A stretch of 64,000 bases of DNA, taken from contig CM070604.1 of assembly GCA_036346395.1 (NCBI GenBank), forward strand, positions 42,187,662 to 42,251,661. Reading direction: 5' to 3'. This stretch comes from Hsuehochloa calcarea (Eukaryota; Streptophyta; Magnoliopsida; Poales; Poaceae). Numbering within the stretch: position 1 is the stretch's first letter; each line of letters begins with the position of its first letter. A model generated the notes under the pieces. That model had not been told where the DNA came from, made no database searches, and saw only the letters and a list, made by a program, of their open reading frames with translations. Shown here in pieces: positions 47,146 to 59,639 of the stretch. Both the position numbers and the translations under genes were made by a program.

Positions 47146-49046
47146 ACTAGTAGCATCCATTCCTGCCCTCTGATCTGATGGGCAGCAGTTTTAGCCGACT
47201 ACTACTGCACTAAAGCGTACATCGTCAATCCCTCCACCTTCCTCTTAGGCTATTGGTTTGTTCGCATCTCTTTGGCCATGAGCCGCCTTATCACAGCTGT
47301 AGTGGACGACCACTCTATTGCTAACTGGACTGCAGATGACAAGCACTCCATCGACCACTGTCTGCTCTGGTCATTGTTTTCCTTGATCATGTACAACAAT
47401 TTGTGACACCAACGGTGACACGCTCATAACTACCCGATAACCATATGTAATACATAGCTTTATCTTTTCTCTGCCAGTATTTCCTATCATCAAGTTTCTT
47501 TGACAACTAACTTCTTCAACAACACTGACAATCACCACCCATCATCGTGTCCTTTGGCTCCTTCGACTCTTATCTTTCTTTTCAATGTCTCCAACAAGCA
47601 ACACGATATTGTTCTGGTCGAAAGGCATCCATGGTATTAACCCCTTCGCCATTTATTTTGTTGTTCTAAGCATGAAGAGAGGGTAAAATGGCAACGGTTG
47701 TCCGACAGTTGTAGGATTCAGAGAATATCCAAGAATCTCTCATTACTCCATTGCATCTTGCTAGTACATCGATTAGCCTAGTTGGAGCGTACATCCACTA
47801 CCACTAGCGCAACCCCAACATGATCTCTCCAGGAATCTGGTATGGTACGTTTCCATCCTCCTCACTTGGCTATCGGCCCTAGCTGCTACGCGCAAAAAGA
47901 TCGCGGCGCGTGCATGATAGTATGATACACACCACGCCGCTCCTATATCTATGTTCTTTCAACCTTGATTTGAGTTGTCGACAAATAAATCGGTACCACT
48001 CCAATATGGTGCCAATGTGTCTAACACTCACGAAAGCGTCAGCAGGTTCGAATCCATCTTGATCAAAGCTGCTCTCATGCTGTCCGCCGAGACACGATAG
48101 TGGAGTATGCCGTAATTCTGACCTTCGGTACGTCTGTCCAAGTTATGAGCACATCGTAGCACGGTTGCAGCCTTATCGAATAGCGACTCTGTCCCGCGAC
48201 ACGCCCAGCGTCGTCTGTGACGTGGCGTGGCACCGGCGGCCGCCCTGCGCGACAGCACCACACGAGCGCCAACTCAGGGGCCGGCCCGGCGTGCCAACCG
48301 GGAGGGGCCGCGACCGCACGCACCCCGTCTCCTCCCATGATCCCATCCCAAACACCGGAGGCAGAGGCTGGTGCCAACAAAAAAGGCGTTGTCCCCACGC
48401 CACGCCACGTACGTACGTTCGTGCGTGCCGTGCCGTGCCGTGCCGCGCTGCGCGAGCGCCCGGCGGATGGTGCGAATCGACCGGCACGCGCGGGCGCGGC
48501 TGGCTCGCGAGTCGCGACCGAGAGGGCGCATTTGGCCGCGCGCTCTCGCTTTATCGGCTGCGATGCGAGGTTTCCCTGTGGGTGGTGCCCGCGGCCGTGG
48601 CCGTCATGAGTGGCCTGCGCGGGCCGCCCATCCCGCCGTGTTCCTCCGCGCGGGCGCACCATCATGCCCGCCCGCTGCCTTTCCCTGCCATGCATGCCGC
48701 TGCAAAGTCCAAAGTGGCCAAGTTTATTAATCTGCTGCACCTACATTGCTCCGGGCTGACTAGCTGGCTAGCTAGCTCGCATTACATTGCATTGTTCTAG
48801 TCAGTCACTCACTGTGATCAATGCTGCGCCTGAACCCAAAGATCGGTGAGAACTGAACTCAAAAGTCCAGGAGGACCAGGACCCCACCCTGCTCCTCTGA
48901 GACGGTCGCCAACTTTGCTACTGTTTACCTTTTGAAAATGTTGTACACGCATCATGACAAAACAAAACGGTACTGGTTTCTACTTTCACCTATAAAAAGC
49001 TAGAATTTGTATATGTGCGTGTAAGTGGTGAATTGTGGCATATATA
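47146..49046. other. intergenic with second GC-rich island; no gene recognised
   Basis: 47146-48150 has no supported feature. 48160-48760 is CpG-rich with long open frames on both strands and several frames, Arg/Ala/Pro-rich, with no recognisable domain. 48790-49046 ordinary. A promoter or first exon cannot be excluded. Confidence 0.35.
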
Positions 49047-49422
49047 TGTCCGCTATTTTAGTGTGGCTAAGGTTGTGCATACGGAACGGTTGAACGCACT
49101 GACACTATGCGATAAATTAACTAGCAGGTACCACACGTCCACACAGTTGGAGTAATCAGACACGGATCGTGTGAGAGCTCATCCTTTTCTATTAATGTTG
49201 CTGACAAGTTGTGAATAGTGGCGTACATCCACTATTTTGGTGTGGCTAAATTTGCATACGAAACGATTAAACGCACTGACACTGCAATAAATTAACCAGC
49301 AGGTACCACACATATACTGGTGATCAATATTCAAAGTTCAGTTCTGTGATAATAATACGAGTAACCCATATACTGATGATCAATATTCAAAGTTCAGTTC
49401 TGTGATAATAATACGAGTAACC
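49047..49422 (+). repeat. local direct duplications
   Basis: About 95 bp around GTCCGCTATTTTAGTGTGGC…CAGGTACCACAC (49047-49137) recurs diverged at about 49207-49312. It is followed by an almost exact 56-bp tandem pair (49311-49366 and 49367-49422, one mismatch) containing TGATCAATATTCAAAGTTCA. Confidence 0.8.
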
Positions 49423-49865
49423 AGACACGGATTCTAACGATCAAAGTTGTGGTCGTCATGAGTAAGCCGGTGTGGCACAGTGGCAGTACTAATAGCAATT
49501 AAGCTACATGATTAATAAGCCTCAAGATAGCTAAGTGCTATAGAGACAGCATGGTTGAACCATCGAAGAAGGCATGCAAACCTACATTTCATAGACCCTT
49601 CGACGTGATAGAATGGGATCCAGATCTCTGCGTTATTTTACAGGTCCACAACATGAATTGTGTTTTTGTGAAAAGATGAGCAGTACTCTACAGTTGTATG
49701 GTAGAAAAATAATATAGTAACGGCGGTATACATAATGCGGTAATTTATTGTAGTAACTACTATATCAAATTCGGGCGATGGAGATCGCTCTTAATACCAT
49801 ATTACTATAGATCATCTATATTGTTTACCAATCCGATATACTGATAGTAGCAGTACATGCATGCC

Positions 49866-50100
49866 TCCCTCCATCTTCGTTTTCTAGACACTTTTGATTT
49901 AGATGTCAAACTTGGTGATCTTCAATCAATAATATTTTTTCTAAATATTTAGATTTAGATTTGCCATAAGAAATACTTTCGTAATATTATACTTTCACAA
50001 CATTTGATAAATATATTAGTATAAATTTAGCCATCAAATTTTAACATTGGACACCATCAAAAATCAACAGTGCCAAGTATTCGCCAACCAAGGCAGTATT
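49866..50100. mobile_element. degenerate Stowaway-like MITE
   Basis: The left part CCTCCCTCCATCTTCGTTTT and internal CTTTCGTAATATTATACTTT resemble, in inverted order, the interior of the MITE at 14200-14748 (TATAATATTACGAAAG). The right end is worn. Confidence 0.5.
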
Positions 50101-51391
50101 AATCTCATTTTCGCGTTGATTGAACTTAAATCCCAGTTCAATCTCATTAGTCCAAACAGAAGACTGAATAAAATCTCAGCTCAGTCCTCCTAATTGAAAC
50201 AGGTTATGAGGATTAGCCACAATTGATTGATTGATCTGAAGTGTTGCAAGTTGCAACTGCGTTAAATCATATAACGCACGCTTGACTCACCTTTTCGAAA
50301 AGAAAATCTTGCTCCTCGTGGAACAGAAAACAGATAGCAAACATTCCGGTGAGCCAAAGAAGAAAGCATCACATGTCATCATCCTTGCGAAATCAGAATT
50401 TTGTAGCAATCAATTAACGGATGAACCAGATCTGATATCTATGTGCAGGCCAAAACCTGACGTATCTGCGGGTACTTTTGCAGTTTTGCTACAACGGGCT
50501 AGTGCTAAACTTTTTTCCCGGTCTCGTGAGAATCAGTACACACTTTTTTCCTTTTCCTTTTCTTTCAATTCCTTTTCTTTTCTTTTCTTCAGGAGAATTA
50601 ACGAGAATCATTAGCCTGGTTAGTTGATAAGGTATGCCATATACATGTCTCCTTATCGTACCTTGCGACAATGTTCCATGGCTTGCTGCGATTCCCATTT
50701 TGCAAATTGGTGTATCAAGTATCAACCTAACCAAAAGATAAACGAATACGGTGTACGACGGCTCATACAAAAAACGTATTTGTTAGTTCAGCAATTTGTT
50801 ATGCCAACCGTCCTCCAATTGATACATTTGGACTCAACGGTGAGCACTAGCAAGAAGAATCATTGTGCTGCCGTGATACCATACTACATGTACAACTGAA
50901 CGTAGGCCCCGCGTACTCACATCCAAAAATGCTCCATACGGCCTGCAAAAAAACAAAACAAAAATGCTTTTAATGGGATTAATTCCAAACTCAATCACTT
51001 GCAAGGCATGCCGATTCTATAGTTGTTTAGAATGCAGGAAATTCGTAATAATACTAAAAAGAATCGTGGCTACATTGCATATTGCGCATGCTACTAAAAG
51101 TGCTATCGCTAACAGAAACATCTTTCTTGTGGTAAACCACTGCAAGAAGATTAGGAAGAAAAAAAAAAAGGTTTGTCTAAGGGAAGGATTGGGAGGAGAA
51201 CAAGGCGGAGGGGAGCACAGGGGGCCCAACAACAAGGGTACTCAATGCGATGGGCCCGGCTTGTCGCTAGATATGCTCGATTGGTCCACATCAAATCCCA
51301 CATCAACGCGTAGTGGCCCGGGACTGAATGCGGGTGGCCAGGGTCCAAATTGCTACGTACACCTGGGGAATAGATTTTGATTGTCCATGCA

Positions 51392-51393
<2 letters not shown>
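50101..51393. other. intergenic; no gene recognised
   Basis: Open frames at 50282-50614, 50624-50899 and 50964-51380 carry no recognisable domains, and two of them are shadowed by frames on the other strand. Includes a pyrimidine tract at 50540-50590. Confidence 0.35.

Positions 51394-51434
<41 letters not shown>
51394..51434. repeat. (AT)n microsatellite
   Basis: Uninterrupted AT dinucleotide run of about 41 bp. Confidence 0.95.
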
Positions 51435-51436
<2 letters not shown>

Positions 51437-51756
51437 AAAATGGTTTGGTTCTCAGTCCGTATCACAACATACCACTTAAATCGTATGATAATACCTCTTT
51501 ATCTATTTGAGTATATAATGATGATTATAAGATATTCACAGTGAGTTCATGTATAAATCATTAAAGTCCACCTTTTATAGCTAAATTTGTGTATATATGA
51601 AATGTATTTAAAAAATATGCAAAAACTAAGGACTTTCTTAAAATTTTTCAATCAAATCGCATTGGAATATCTTATAATTAGTATATAAGTATACCCAAAA
51701 TGATAAAGAAGTATAATATATTTATTTAAGTGGTATATTCGATGTGAGTAAGTACA

Positions 51757-51875
<119 letters not shown>

Positions 51876-52330
51876 ACATCACATTTAGCAAGGTTAGTGA
51901 AGACCAGTCACGAGAGGAAACTTTATCGAACGCCCGTTAAGCCCACACACAAACGGGTCTACACTCACGTACGTTTCTCAAAACGAACTACCCGGGTTTC
52001 CCAAATCCGTCTCTTCGTGATCTTCCTCTTCACTTGACCTAAACAGCCTCTCCTTGTGTCGCATTTTCTCCAAATATCACTAACCCGGTATTTTAGTGAA
52101 GAAACCAAAATACGCCTTCTTTATCCTTCTCCGAAGACTGATTCCAATCATCGTGAAACAATTTCATGCACCGCCACATGTAGGTTGATCAATAACCCTC
52201 TTCATGTTGGTAATTCTCTCTCATCCGGCTTCTATTTGAACCACTGTGGCACTTGCACAGACCCTTCCGCCACTTGATGCAACCCGTCGCACCGAACTAT
52301 CCGTTCGGTCATCCTTGTCCATCTTGCACC

Positions 52331-52532
52331 ATGCTTGAGTCCAATGACTTCACCCGGCATTCTTGATCATTTTGGGCTTCAACTCTCCTAGTCTAGTCTC
52401 GATCATTCTCACCATTGGCCGTTGTTGAGCCATGCCTGAGTCCAACGACTTCACCCTGGCATTCTCGATCATTTTGGGCCTTAACCCTCCTAGTCTAGTC
52501 TCGATCATTATCACTATTGACCGTCGTTGACT
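52331..52532. repeat. 101-bp tandem duplication
   Basis: Two adjacent units starting ATGCTTGAGTCCAATGACTT and ATGCCTGAGTCCAACGACTT, sharing CTCCTAGTCTAGTCTCGATC. About 90% alike by eye. Confidence 0.8.
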
Positions 52533-52689
52533 CCGAGCCACTTGAACAACAATAGACCAAGAAATTGTTTCCGGGTACTTGTTCTTAGCAACTTGACCTA
52601 TGTTAATCAAAACATGTATCATACAACACATATACATCGAAACCCATGACTTTGGCCTAACCCACAGAGTTCACCGCCACCCAGGCGCC

Positions 52690-52850
52690 TGAACAGGGCA
52701 TGGTCGGTCAGACCGCCGCCCATGGACGGTCTGACCACCAATTGGTGGTCGGTCTGACCTCTGGGCATCCAATATGATCGCTCACATGTATAGTCTGACC
52801 GGCCACTAGTTTTACTACCAACCGGTGACCGATCAGACCGCTCCAACACA
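52690..52850. repeat. GGTCGGTCTGACC-type minisatellite
   Basis: Short palindromic units built on GGTCNGACC / GGTCTGACC recur at irregular spacing (for example GGTCGGTCAGACCG, GACGGTCTGACCACC, GGTCGGTCTGACC). The same motif is embedded in the 193-bp repeat at 53013-53397. Confidence 0.7.
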
Positions 52851-53012
52851 GCCAAAATTTCAGGGGTGAAAATCTACACCCTCTCTGAAAATTTAAAACT
52901 CCAACTAGTTTCGTCTCGAAACTCCAAAAATTATAAGACTAAGTGCAAATGCATCCGTAAGCAACCCTTCACACGTTAATTTTGGTTGATTGCCAAAACT
53001 CCACTTTTCATC

Positions 53013-53397
53013 TTTTGCCCTCGGACAAATTTCATATGGTTGGTCCGACCACGAGTTTTCGACCGGCCTCGATCGCCACTCATAGCCGATCAGACCACCA
53101 CCAAGGCCGGTTTGACTACCTTGAGCCTGACAACTTTTCTGAATTTCCCAAAAACGAGGCTTTCGCCAAGTACCTCGACGCTAATGCCAATTATTCAGCA
53201 TAATTTTTGCCCGGTCGGACAGCCTCATATGGTTGGTCTGACCGCGAGCCCCCTGACCGGTCTGATCACCACTCATAGCCGATCAGACCACCACCAAGGC
53301 CGGTTTGACTACCTTGAGCCTGACAACTTTTCTGAATTTCCCAAAAACGAGGCTTTCGCCAAGTACCTCGACGCTAATGCCAATTATTCAGCATAAT
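53013..53397. repeat. 193-bp tandem duplication
   Basis: Two units of 193 bp. The portion from CTCATAGCCGATCAGACC to TTATTCAGCATAAT is the same in both (53079-53205 and 53272-53398 approximately); the first third has diverged. Both units translate to the same peptide in one frame, which reflects the duplication rather than a gene. Confidence 0.85.
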
Positions 53398-53399
53398 GA

Positions 53400-54287
53400 G
53401 ATCAGGAACATATCCTATGATATCCACATCTCTAAATAATGAGCTACTTTCAGTTATCTTGATCAAAATTACAACAATTTAATCAGGTGATATTCTTTCC
53501 ATTCAACATTTAGTGTTAATATATATACTGGTACTTTCTTAATAGATTCAAATATTGTGCGTATTTAAGCACGTGTGCATGCATATATCAATCATTTTGG
53601 CGGGGAGTTAAAAAAAAATATGAGCTTATGTAATGTTGTGGCTGATACAATGATACATTTACCAATCTAATTTCCATTTAGTTTTGCATAATAGTTAATC
53701 CAACAGGAATCTTTTCTCTTTTTTTTTCGAGGACCAGGAACCTAATGGAAGACATCGTAACTACCACATTAGACATCCATTCAACAAATTCCATTTACAT
53801 CCCCTTCTTATTGAAAATATGTGGAATTTGAATATAATATTCCCATTTTTAACATTTCGATGGTTCAACAATTAGGTGACGATCTCTCAAAAAAGAAACA
53901 GTTATGATTAATTTCTCTGAATAAAGATCAACACTATGGCTAGCCGCAATTTAGACCTTTAATTTCAACCTCATGTATAAAGAAGAATCTATTTAATTTC
54001 TTCTCTTTTCGTCAATGTTAACCTCTAATGTTACAATGCTAATGAGGTGGAACCCAATTTGTAGTCGTATTCTGAAACATTAACATGAAACTCGAGATAT
54101 CGTACTATGGTGCGCTTTCTGTCGATGTCGATATTGTTTCAAGCATAGGCCCTTATGAGGGCAACTGTAAATTTTACATGCAAAACGATGTGAAAATGAT
54201 TTAAGTAATGATGGTAATGTTAATAAGATATTTTCATTGTTCAAAGTAATAACAGGAGGAAATACAACCTACACACATGACCACATG

Positions 54288-54358
<71 letters not shown>

Positions 54359-54990
54359 TTGGACAAAATATATTGCTATATGCACCCGATGAACTTTTAT
54401 GAACTAACCTTTAGGAACATTATCGATAGCTAGGCACAACACATGACCTGGAATTTGAAAGGCAGGTTTATTTATAACGCATTATCATCTTCTTTTCTGA
54501 AAGAAGTGTTCACGAAGCATTACCACACCTAATTCATTTATGTGTGTTGCTAAGAATGCGTAATTGAAGCTACTAACTCCATGCATGTCACATATTATCC
54601 ACTGAAGCTGAAACATCATGCCATGCCAAGTAGTATACCCTAAGATGAACAAGAGCCTTAGCATTTCAATCAAAGTGACATCCATTTTACAAGGCCAACC
54701 CAGCCATCCTCCCTTCAGAAAAAACCCTCCTCCACAGGGCCTCCTAAAACCCCGAACCTTGTAACCTGAACCGGATCCTTTCTCCCCCAAGCTCTTGGAG
54801 TCCTCTTTCAACCAACCCAACTCTTGTCCTAACAATTTTTATTTTTTTGCCCTCCCATCTCTACACCTAAGAATTCTAATTAACCTTCTCCATGTCCCGT
54901 GCAAGGTATGCAGCCCCTGCAGCTCTCTTGTCTCTTCCTCTGTCCCCTAATCCGGCATAGCTGTAAGTCGTAACATGCAACTTCGTTTCT
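53400..54990. other. PIN1 downstream region; no gene seen
   Basis: AT-rich intergenic sequence with an (AT)n run at 54292-54355. The part nearest 54990 probably contains the PIN1 3' UTR. The - strand frame at 54485-54835 has no recognised domain. Confidence 0.4.
54292..54355. repeat. (AT)n microsatellite
   Basis: Uninterrupted AT run of about 64 bp. Confidence 0.95.
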
Positions 54991-57542
54991 TTACAGTCCC
55001 ATCAAGATGTAGTACACCAGCGTGATGGGCAAGGCGATGAGCATGCCGAAGATGACTCTGCAAGACACAAGCGAACGGCAGGTGAGACAAAGCCCTGAGC
55101 ATGGCTTCAGGCGCAGAGAATCTCGCGCGCACTGGACGTTGCAAGATTTTTAAAGTGTTTAACGAGCTTGAGCTTGGGGACATGGAGCCACTTACGCCGT
55201 GCTGAGAATGTCAGGGTGCACGCTGTACTCCTTGGCGAAGACGAAGGGGACAATGCCCTGAGGCAGCGCTGCCTGCTCACCGCATCGTTAAACAAACAGA
55301 GTGTCAGCCAGTCACAAACGGAACAAAACGAGCTGCAGAAAGGTTTAGGTGTAGGAGGCGAGGAGGCGGCAAAAGGCGAGCGGTTTGTGCGTGCAAAGTC
55401 TAAGCGAGCGTTGCTGTACTTTACCGGCACAGAGGGCATAAGGCATGCCCGGCCACTTGGCCGCTGTTTTAGCGTGTTTTTTTACTTCCTTTCGTTCTTT
55501 TCAAAAAGGTGGCTCTTGTCAGTGGCCTGCCTGCCTGTGCGGTGGTATGCCGGTTTGTGTGGTTGGTTGGTCAGGCTTGAGCTTTGTTTCGTTTTACCTG
55601 CACGATGGCGACGTGGAGGAGGGGGCCGCGGAGGCCGACGGCGATGGAGGCGGCGGCCATGACGGCAGGCCCGGTCAGGAACCGCACGGCCATGGCGAAC
55701 GTCGCCACCTTGTTCCCGCACGCGATGATCCGCGGCTGCAGCGCCATGAACAGCCCTGCAAGCGTTGCGTAACACGCTTATGTCGGTACTTCGACAATTG
55801 TTCGACATTATACGAGTGTGATGTATGACATGCACAGCGGGAGCAGAGCAACGCACCGAGGCTGAACATGGCCATGCCGAGGCCGGCGTCCGACAGGATC
55901 GAGATGGACTTCACGACGATCGCCGGCATCTCAAAGTTCCACCTGCATGCGCATCAAGGCGCCAAGAAACAGGAATGGATTAGTTCACGATAGGACACTC
56001 GTTGATTAACTTCGCCGGCGATGTGAATGTGATGGGGGGAGACGGGGAGTGATTACCGGAAGCAGACGAGGGACCAAATGAGGCCGATGAGGCTGGAGTA
56101 GGTGTTGGGGTTGCGGATGAGCTTGCGCCAAACCATGATCAGGATGAGCCGCGTCATCACACTCGTCGGCGGCATCGCCGCGGGCGCCGACACGCCAGCC
56201 TTCCCCTGCTCGGCCGCCGCCACCGCGGCCTTCTCGTCGCCGGCCTCCGCGTCCCTCTCCGCCACGCCCCTGTTCCCGAAGCTGAAGTCGTCCCGCTCTG
56301 CGTACTCCTCCCCCCTCTCCTTCCTCCCGTCCACTGCCGCCGATTGATTAGCCAAGAACAGAACACATTAGCGCAGTACTAAGCACGAGCGCAACTGGAG
56401 CAATCGAATGTAAAGCGGGTACCTTTGCGCGGCGAGGCGACAGCCATGCGGACCTCCTTGACGGCGGCGGCATCGTTGTACTCGGCGGCGTTGCCGAATA
56501 CGTCGGACACGGGCGACGCGCTGGAGCTCCAGACGAACATGTGCAGGTCCTTCCCGTCCTCGCCCTTGGCCTGGCCGTTCGCCGCCTTCTTGGTCTTGGG
56601 CGGCGCCGCCATCGCCGGGTTGGGCGCCGGGTACTGGCCATACTTGTTGGTCTTGTTTGGGGCGTCCTCCTCGTAGTTGGACGGCCGCGGCGTGGCGCCG
56701 GTGCGCACCCCGAACGCGTCCCCGGCGGCGAAGTTGGAGCTGCGCCCCACCATGGAGTAGAAGTCGGTGTGGTTGAAGCTTGATCCCCGCGGCGTCGGGT
56801 TCCGCGACGACTGCAGGGAGTAGATCTCGGCGTTGGTGAGGTTGCTGGGCCGCGGCGTGGTGCTCGAAAACCCAATGGAGCGGCGCGAGTAGATGTCCGA
56901 GCGCGACGCGTTGGAGCGGCGCACGGTGACGTGTATCTTGCCGTCCTCCTTGACCTCGGTCTCCGTCTCGAGCATGTCTCTCCTGCCATCGAGCGAGACG
57001 ACGTCGGAGTCGACGACGATGGAGGCGATGGAGCCGGCCGTGTCCGGAAACTGCTCGGTGATGAGTATCCTCGCGCCGCGGTACTCGAACATGAAGAGCA
57101 TAAGTGTGTACCAGATGATGCACTGGAGCACGACGATCTGCACCATGAGGCTCCCCGAGGACTCCCCGTACATGCCCTTGAGCAGCGGGATCCCCATGAC
57201 GAGCGTGTTGGGGAGCGTGGAGAGGGAGAAGAGCGTGATGGTCCACTCGAGGGAGCCCCGGTGGGAGAGGTGGCTCCAGAGTGTGAGCAGCGCGAGGACG
57301 ATAAGCTTCTGGAGCGTGTCGGCGGCGATGAAGCGGAGGTTCATGGTGTAGGGGTTGTTGGTGGAGATGAAGTGGAACGAGAGCAGCGGCACGGCGAAGA
57401 GCGCGACGAAGCGGTTGATCCCGGAGCACTGGTCGGGCGTGAAGATGCGCCACCACTTGACGGAGCCGTACGCCAGGATCATCGCTACGTACAGCGGAAC
57501 CATCGCCGTCATGACGTGGTAGAAGTCCGCGCCCGAGATCAT
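54991..57542 (-). CDS. PIN1: PIN1-clade auxin efflux carrier
   Basis: Plasma-membrane exporter of indole-3-acetic acid; its polar placement directs auxin flow. Six coding exons on the - strand: 57542-56423, 56333-56057, 55942-55857, 55755-55598, 55272-55196 and 55057-54991. They total 1785 nt and encode 594 residues, the usual PIN1 length. All junctions are GT-AG with phases that join cleanly. Residues 1 to about 155 carry five membrane helices starting MISGADFYHVMTAMVPLYVA, with LPNTLVMGIPLLKGMYG at 110-126. Residues about 156-432 form the long hydrophilic loop of canonical PINs, with three TPRXS phosphosite motifs (229-233, 250-254, 284-288), as in PIN1-type carriers. The C-terminal bundle starts near VMTRLILIMVWRKLIRNPN, with NPNTYS at 448-453, and ends YYILMGL. 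The start is the first ATG of the conserved N-terminus. The intron positions match the classic PIN gene structure. The exact rice paralogue name (1a/1c in different nomenclatures) is left open. Confidence 0.96.
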
Positions 57543-57870
57543 CTTGCCCTTCCGCCCGCCGCGCCAAGAAACACTTGCTCTTCTACGCGCTACCGACTGA
57601 ACAGACGCTAGCTGAGCTTGCTACGTATGTACGTAGCGGAGTGGGCAGTGTGGCCGGCGCAGCGCGGCGCGGCAGGAGAGGTGGGCGTTCGATCCGGGGT
57701 GGCGTTTGGGACGTTGTTTGTTTGCTTTATGGTGGCGGTCGTGGTGGCTCCACGCGGTGGGGTGGAGTGGGAGTGTGTGGTGACCGGTGAGTTGGTGGAA
57801 GGGAAGCAGGCGGGGGAGCCAATGAGGGGAGGTGGGAGGGAGTGAGCATATGCGCAGCCGTGCGGGTGAT

Positions 57871-57878
57871 TATTTATA
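57871..57878 (-). promoter_or_regulatory. candidate TATA box of PIN1
   Basis: TATAAATA on the - strand, about 330 bp upstream of the PIN1 ATG. A start site about 30 bp downstream would give a 5' UTR of roughly 300 nt, GC-rich with GT-rich stretches. Position and sequence fit; no direct evidence. Confidence 0.5.
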
Positions 57879-57924
57879 CACATCATGTGGGCACTGTACA
57901 GTGTTTTTCCTACGGTAAAAAAAA

Positions 57925-58145
57925 AATCGGAGGTGAGCGATAAGCCCGGTTACGGGCGGTAACCGATTTTTTCGAAAAAATTTTTTGATCAATTTCGGAT
58001 TTTAAATTTTTAAAAAATCATATTCGAATAAAATTCAAGCAAATTTAAATTTTTTTTAGACATAATTCAGCAAAACCGAAAATTTCGAAGCTCATTTGAA
58101 TTTTACCGGTGGTAGGTAACCGGTGAAATCTCAGCGAAATTGTTT
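57925..58145 (-). repeat. dispersed ACCGG/TTTAAGC repeat, copy D
   Basis: About 220 bp just upstream of the PIN1 promoter: GCCCGGTTACGGGCGGTAAC, TCAATTTCGGATTTTAAATT, ATTCGAATAAAATTCAAGCA, then TTTTACCGGTGGTAGGTAAC. Orientation as copy C. Confidence 0.5.
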
Positions 58146-59639
58146 TCACTGCAGTGCACAGAAATACGTGATTATCACTTGATTAAGCTAAAAAAAATGT
58201 TATAAGAGAAATTTTATGGTACCTCTTGTTGTATTGTAGTATTAAACATGGCTACCTGTTACCTGGGAGGTAATAGGTCACCTATGGCTATTAAATAGGC
58301 ATCAGTATCTTTATAATTAGGCATGTAGTATTAAAAGACATAAAAGTTTGGAATGGACTAATTATTTCTATGTAATGAATTACTATATTGTAGAACAAAA
58401 CGCAGACAAAAGCACGTAACACAGCTATTTGCAAACTCTGTCCAGATTAATTTTGATTTAGTGCTGTTCTAGAAATGAGCAAATAAGTCAACAGCCCCAA
58501 TTCATCAATTGTTTCCCTGATAATATGATCTAAATTGAATAAATTTGATCCAAATTTGTATCTCATTCTTGGATTCATAACTGAATCCAAATCAATGTTT
58601 GTACTTAATTTGAATTCGTTAACATTTTACAATGCACATTTAGAAAGACAATTGCCCAATCAATTTTCACGGGTAGCATTAAGTGCACTAATTGGCTCTT
58701 AGGAAAATTAATATTTGTTGATGATCGGAACACAAGTTCCCTATCGAACTTGTCTGGAAAAATGGTATGAGAACACTATCAAAACAAAGACACTTTATTG
58801 TTGTGGATACACTGAGTATTTGTATGATAATACAATGAAGGTGTTACAGAATCGATGAACTTGAATATGAAAGATGATTGACTTAATCGTTATCTTATTA
58901 CAGAGTACGTGGACTATCTCCTTTATAGTTATTGAAGGGGTGACAGTTAATACCGCTAAAGACACCTCTAATCTTCACGCATATTCTTTAGTAGAGTCTT
59001 GAACTGTCACGTCTTTTAGCCAACTATGGTAAGTTGCTAGATGTGCTAATAACGATTTTTTCCATTAGTCATGTGGGAAACTATCATATATCCCGACCAG
59101 TTTACTAGTCGGGAATTGCCCAAAACCGTATAGCTGACCGGACGATGTCCCTGGCTGGACATCTCATGACTTAAACCAGTCGTCAACCAGTTAGGCCGTA
59201 GTAAAGGGTATTAAACTTTTTTTTACATACAGTTGTAGGTTCATAACCGCCAACTAGCCCCTAAGGCTTAAGAAAATAAGAAATATTTACTTAAGGCTTT
59301 TTTTAGTCTCGAAACATGCATCAATAAGATTTGATCAGGCGCGATCATTCCAATCATGTAATGAAAATGTGGGAGAAACTGTTTATGGTAACGAGGGATA
59401 AAAAGTGCTTCTCATTGCAATCTCTATCTCCCTCCTTAGAGTCTCTTTATCCTTAGTTCATCTTGTTCCCGAACCTCTTCATCTTCAAAAATTATTGTTC
59501 GATCTTTGATTATGGGGATTCTAGGAGCTTCAACCCTTTCCGAGAGCAGGATTTTAGAACTGGAGGATAAAGGAAATCTCCCGACGTGATCTGTGAGAGG
59601 CCCAGAAGATTTTTCTTATCATGCTTAACCCTCTAATTG
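58146..59639. other. intergenic; no gene recognised
   Basis: AT-rich. 59090-59200 contains GACCAGTTTACTAGTCGGG, a short palindrome, and similar CAGTCG motifs. No supported open frame or RNA gene. Confidence 0.4.

Noticed and set aside
48040..48065. GGTTCGAATCC, a tRNA T-loop-like box
   Set aside because: The expected pairing of the T stem fails (GCAGG against CCATC) and no matching anticodon arm or A box lies upstream.
56368..57567. 399-codon - strand frame overlapping PIN1 exon 1
   Set aside because: An out-of-frame shadow of PIN1 with Arg/His-rich low-complexity sequence; the PIN1 frame holds the conserved protein.
56931..57611. 226-codon + strand frame antisense to PIN1
   Set aside because: A mirror of GC-rich codons; composition only (Val/Glu/Arg), no recognisable domain.
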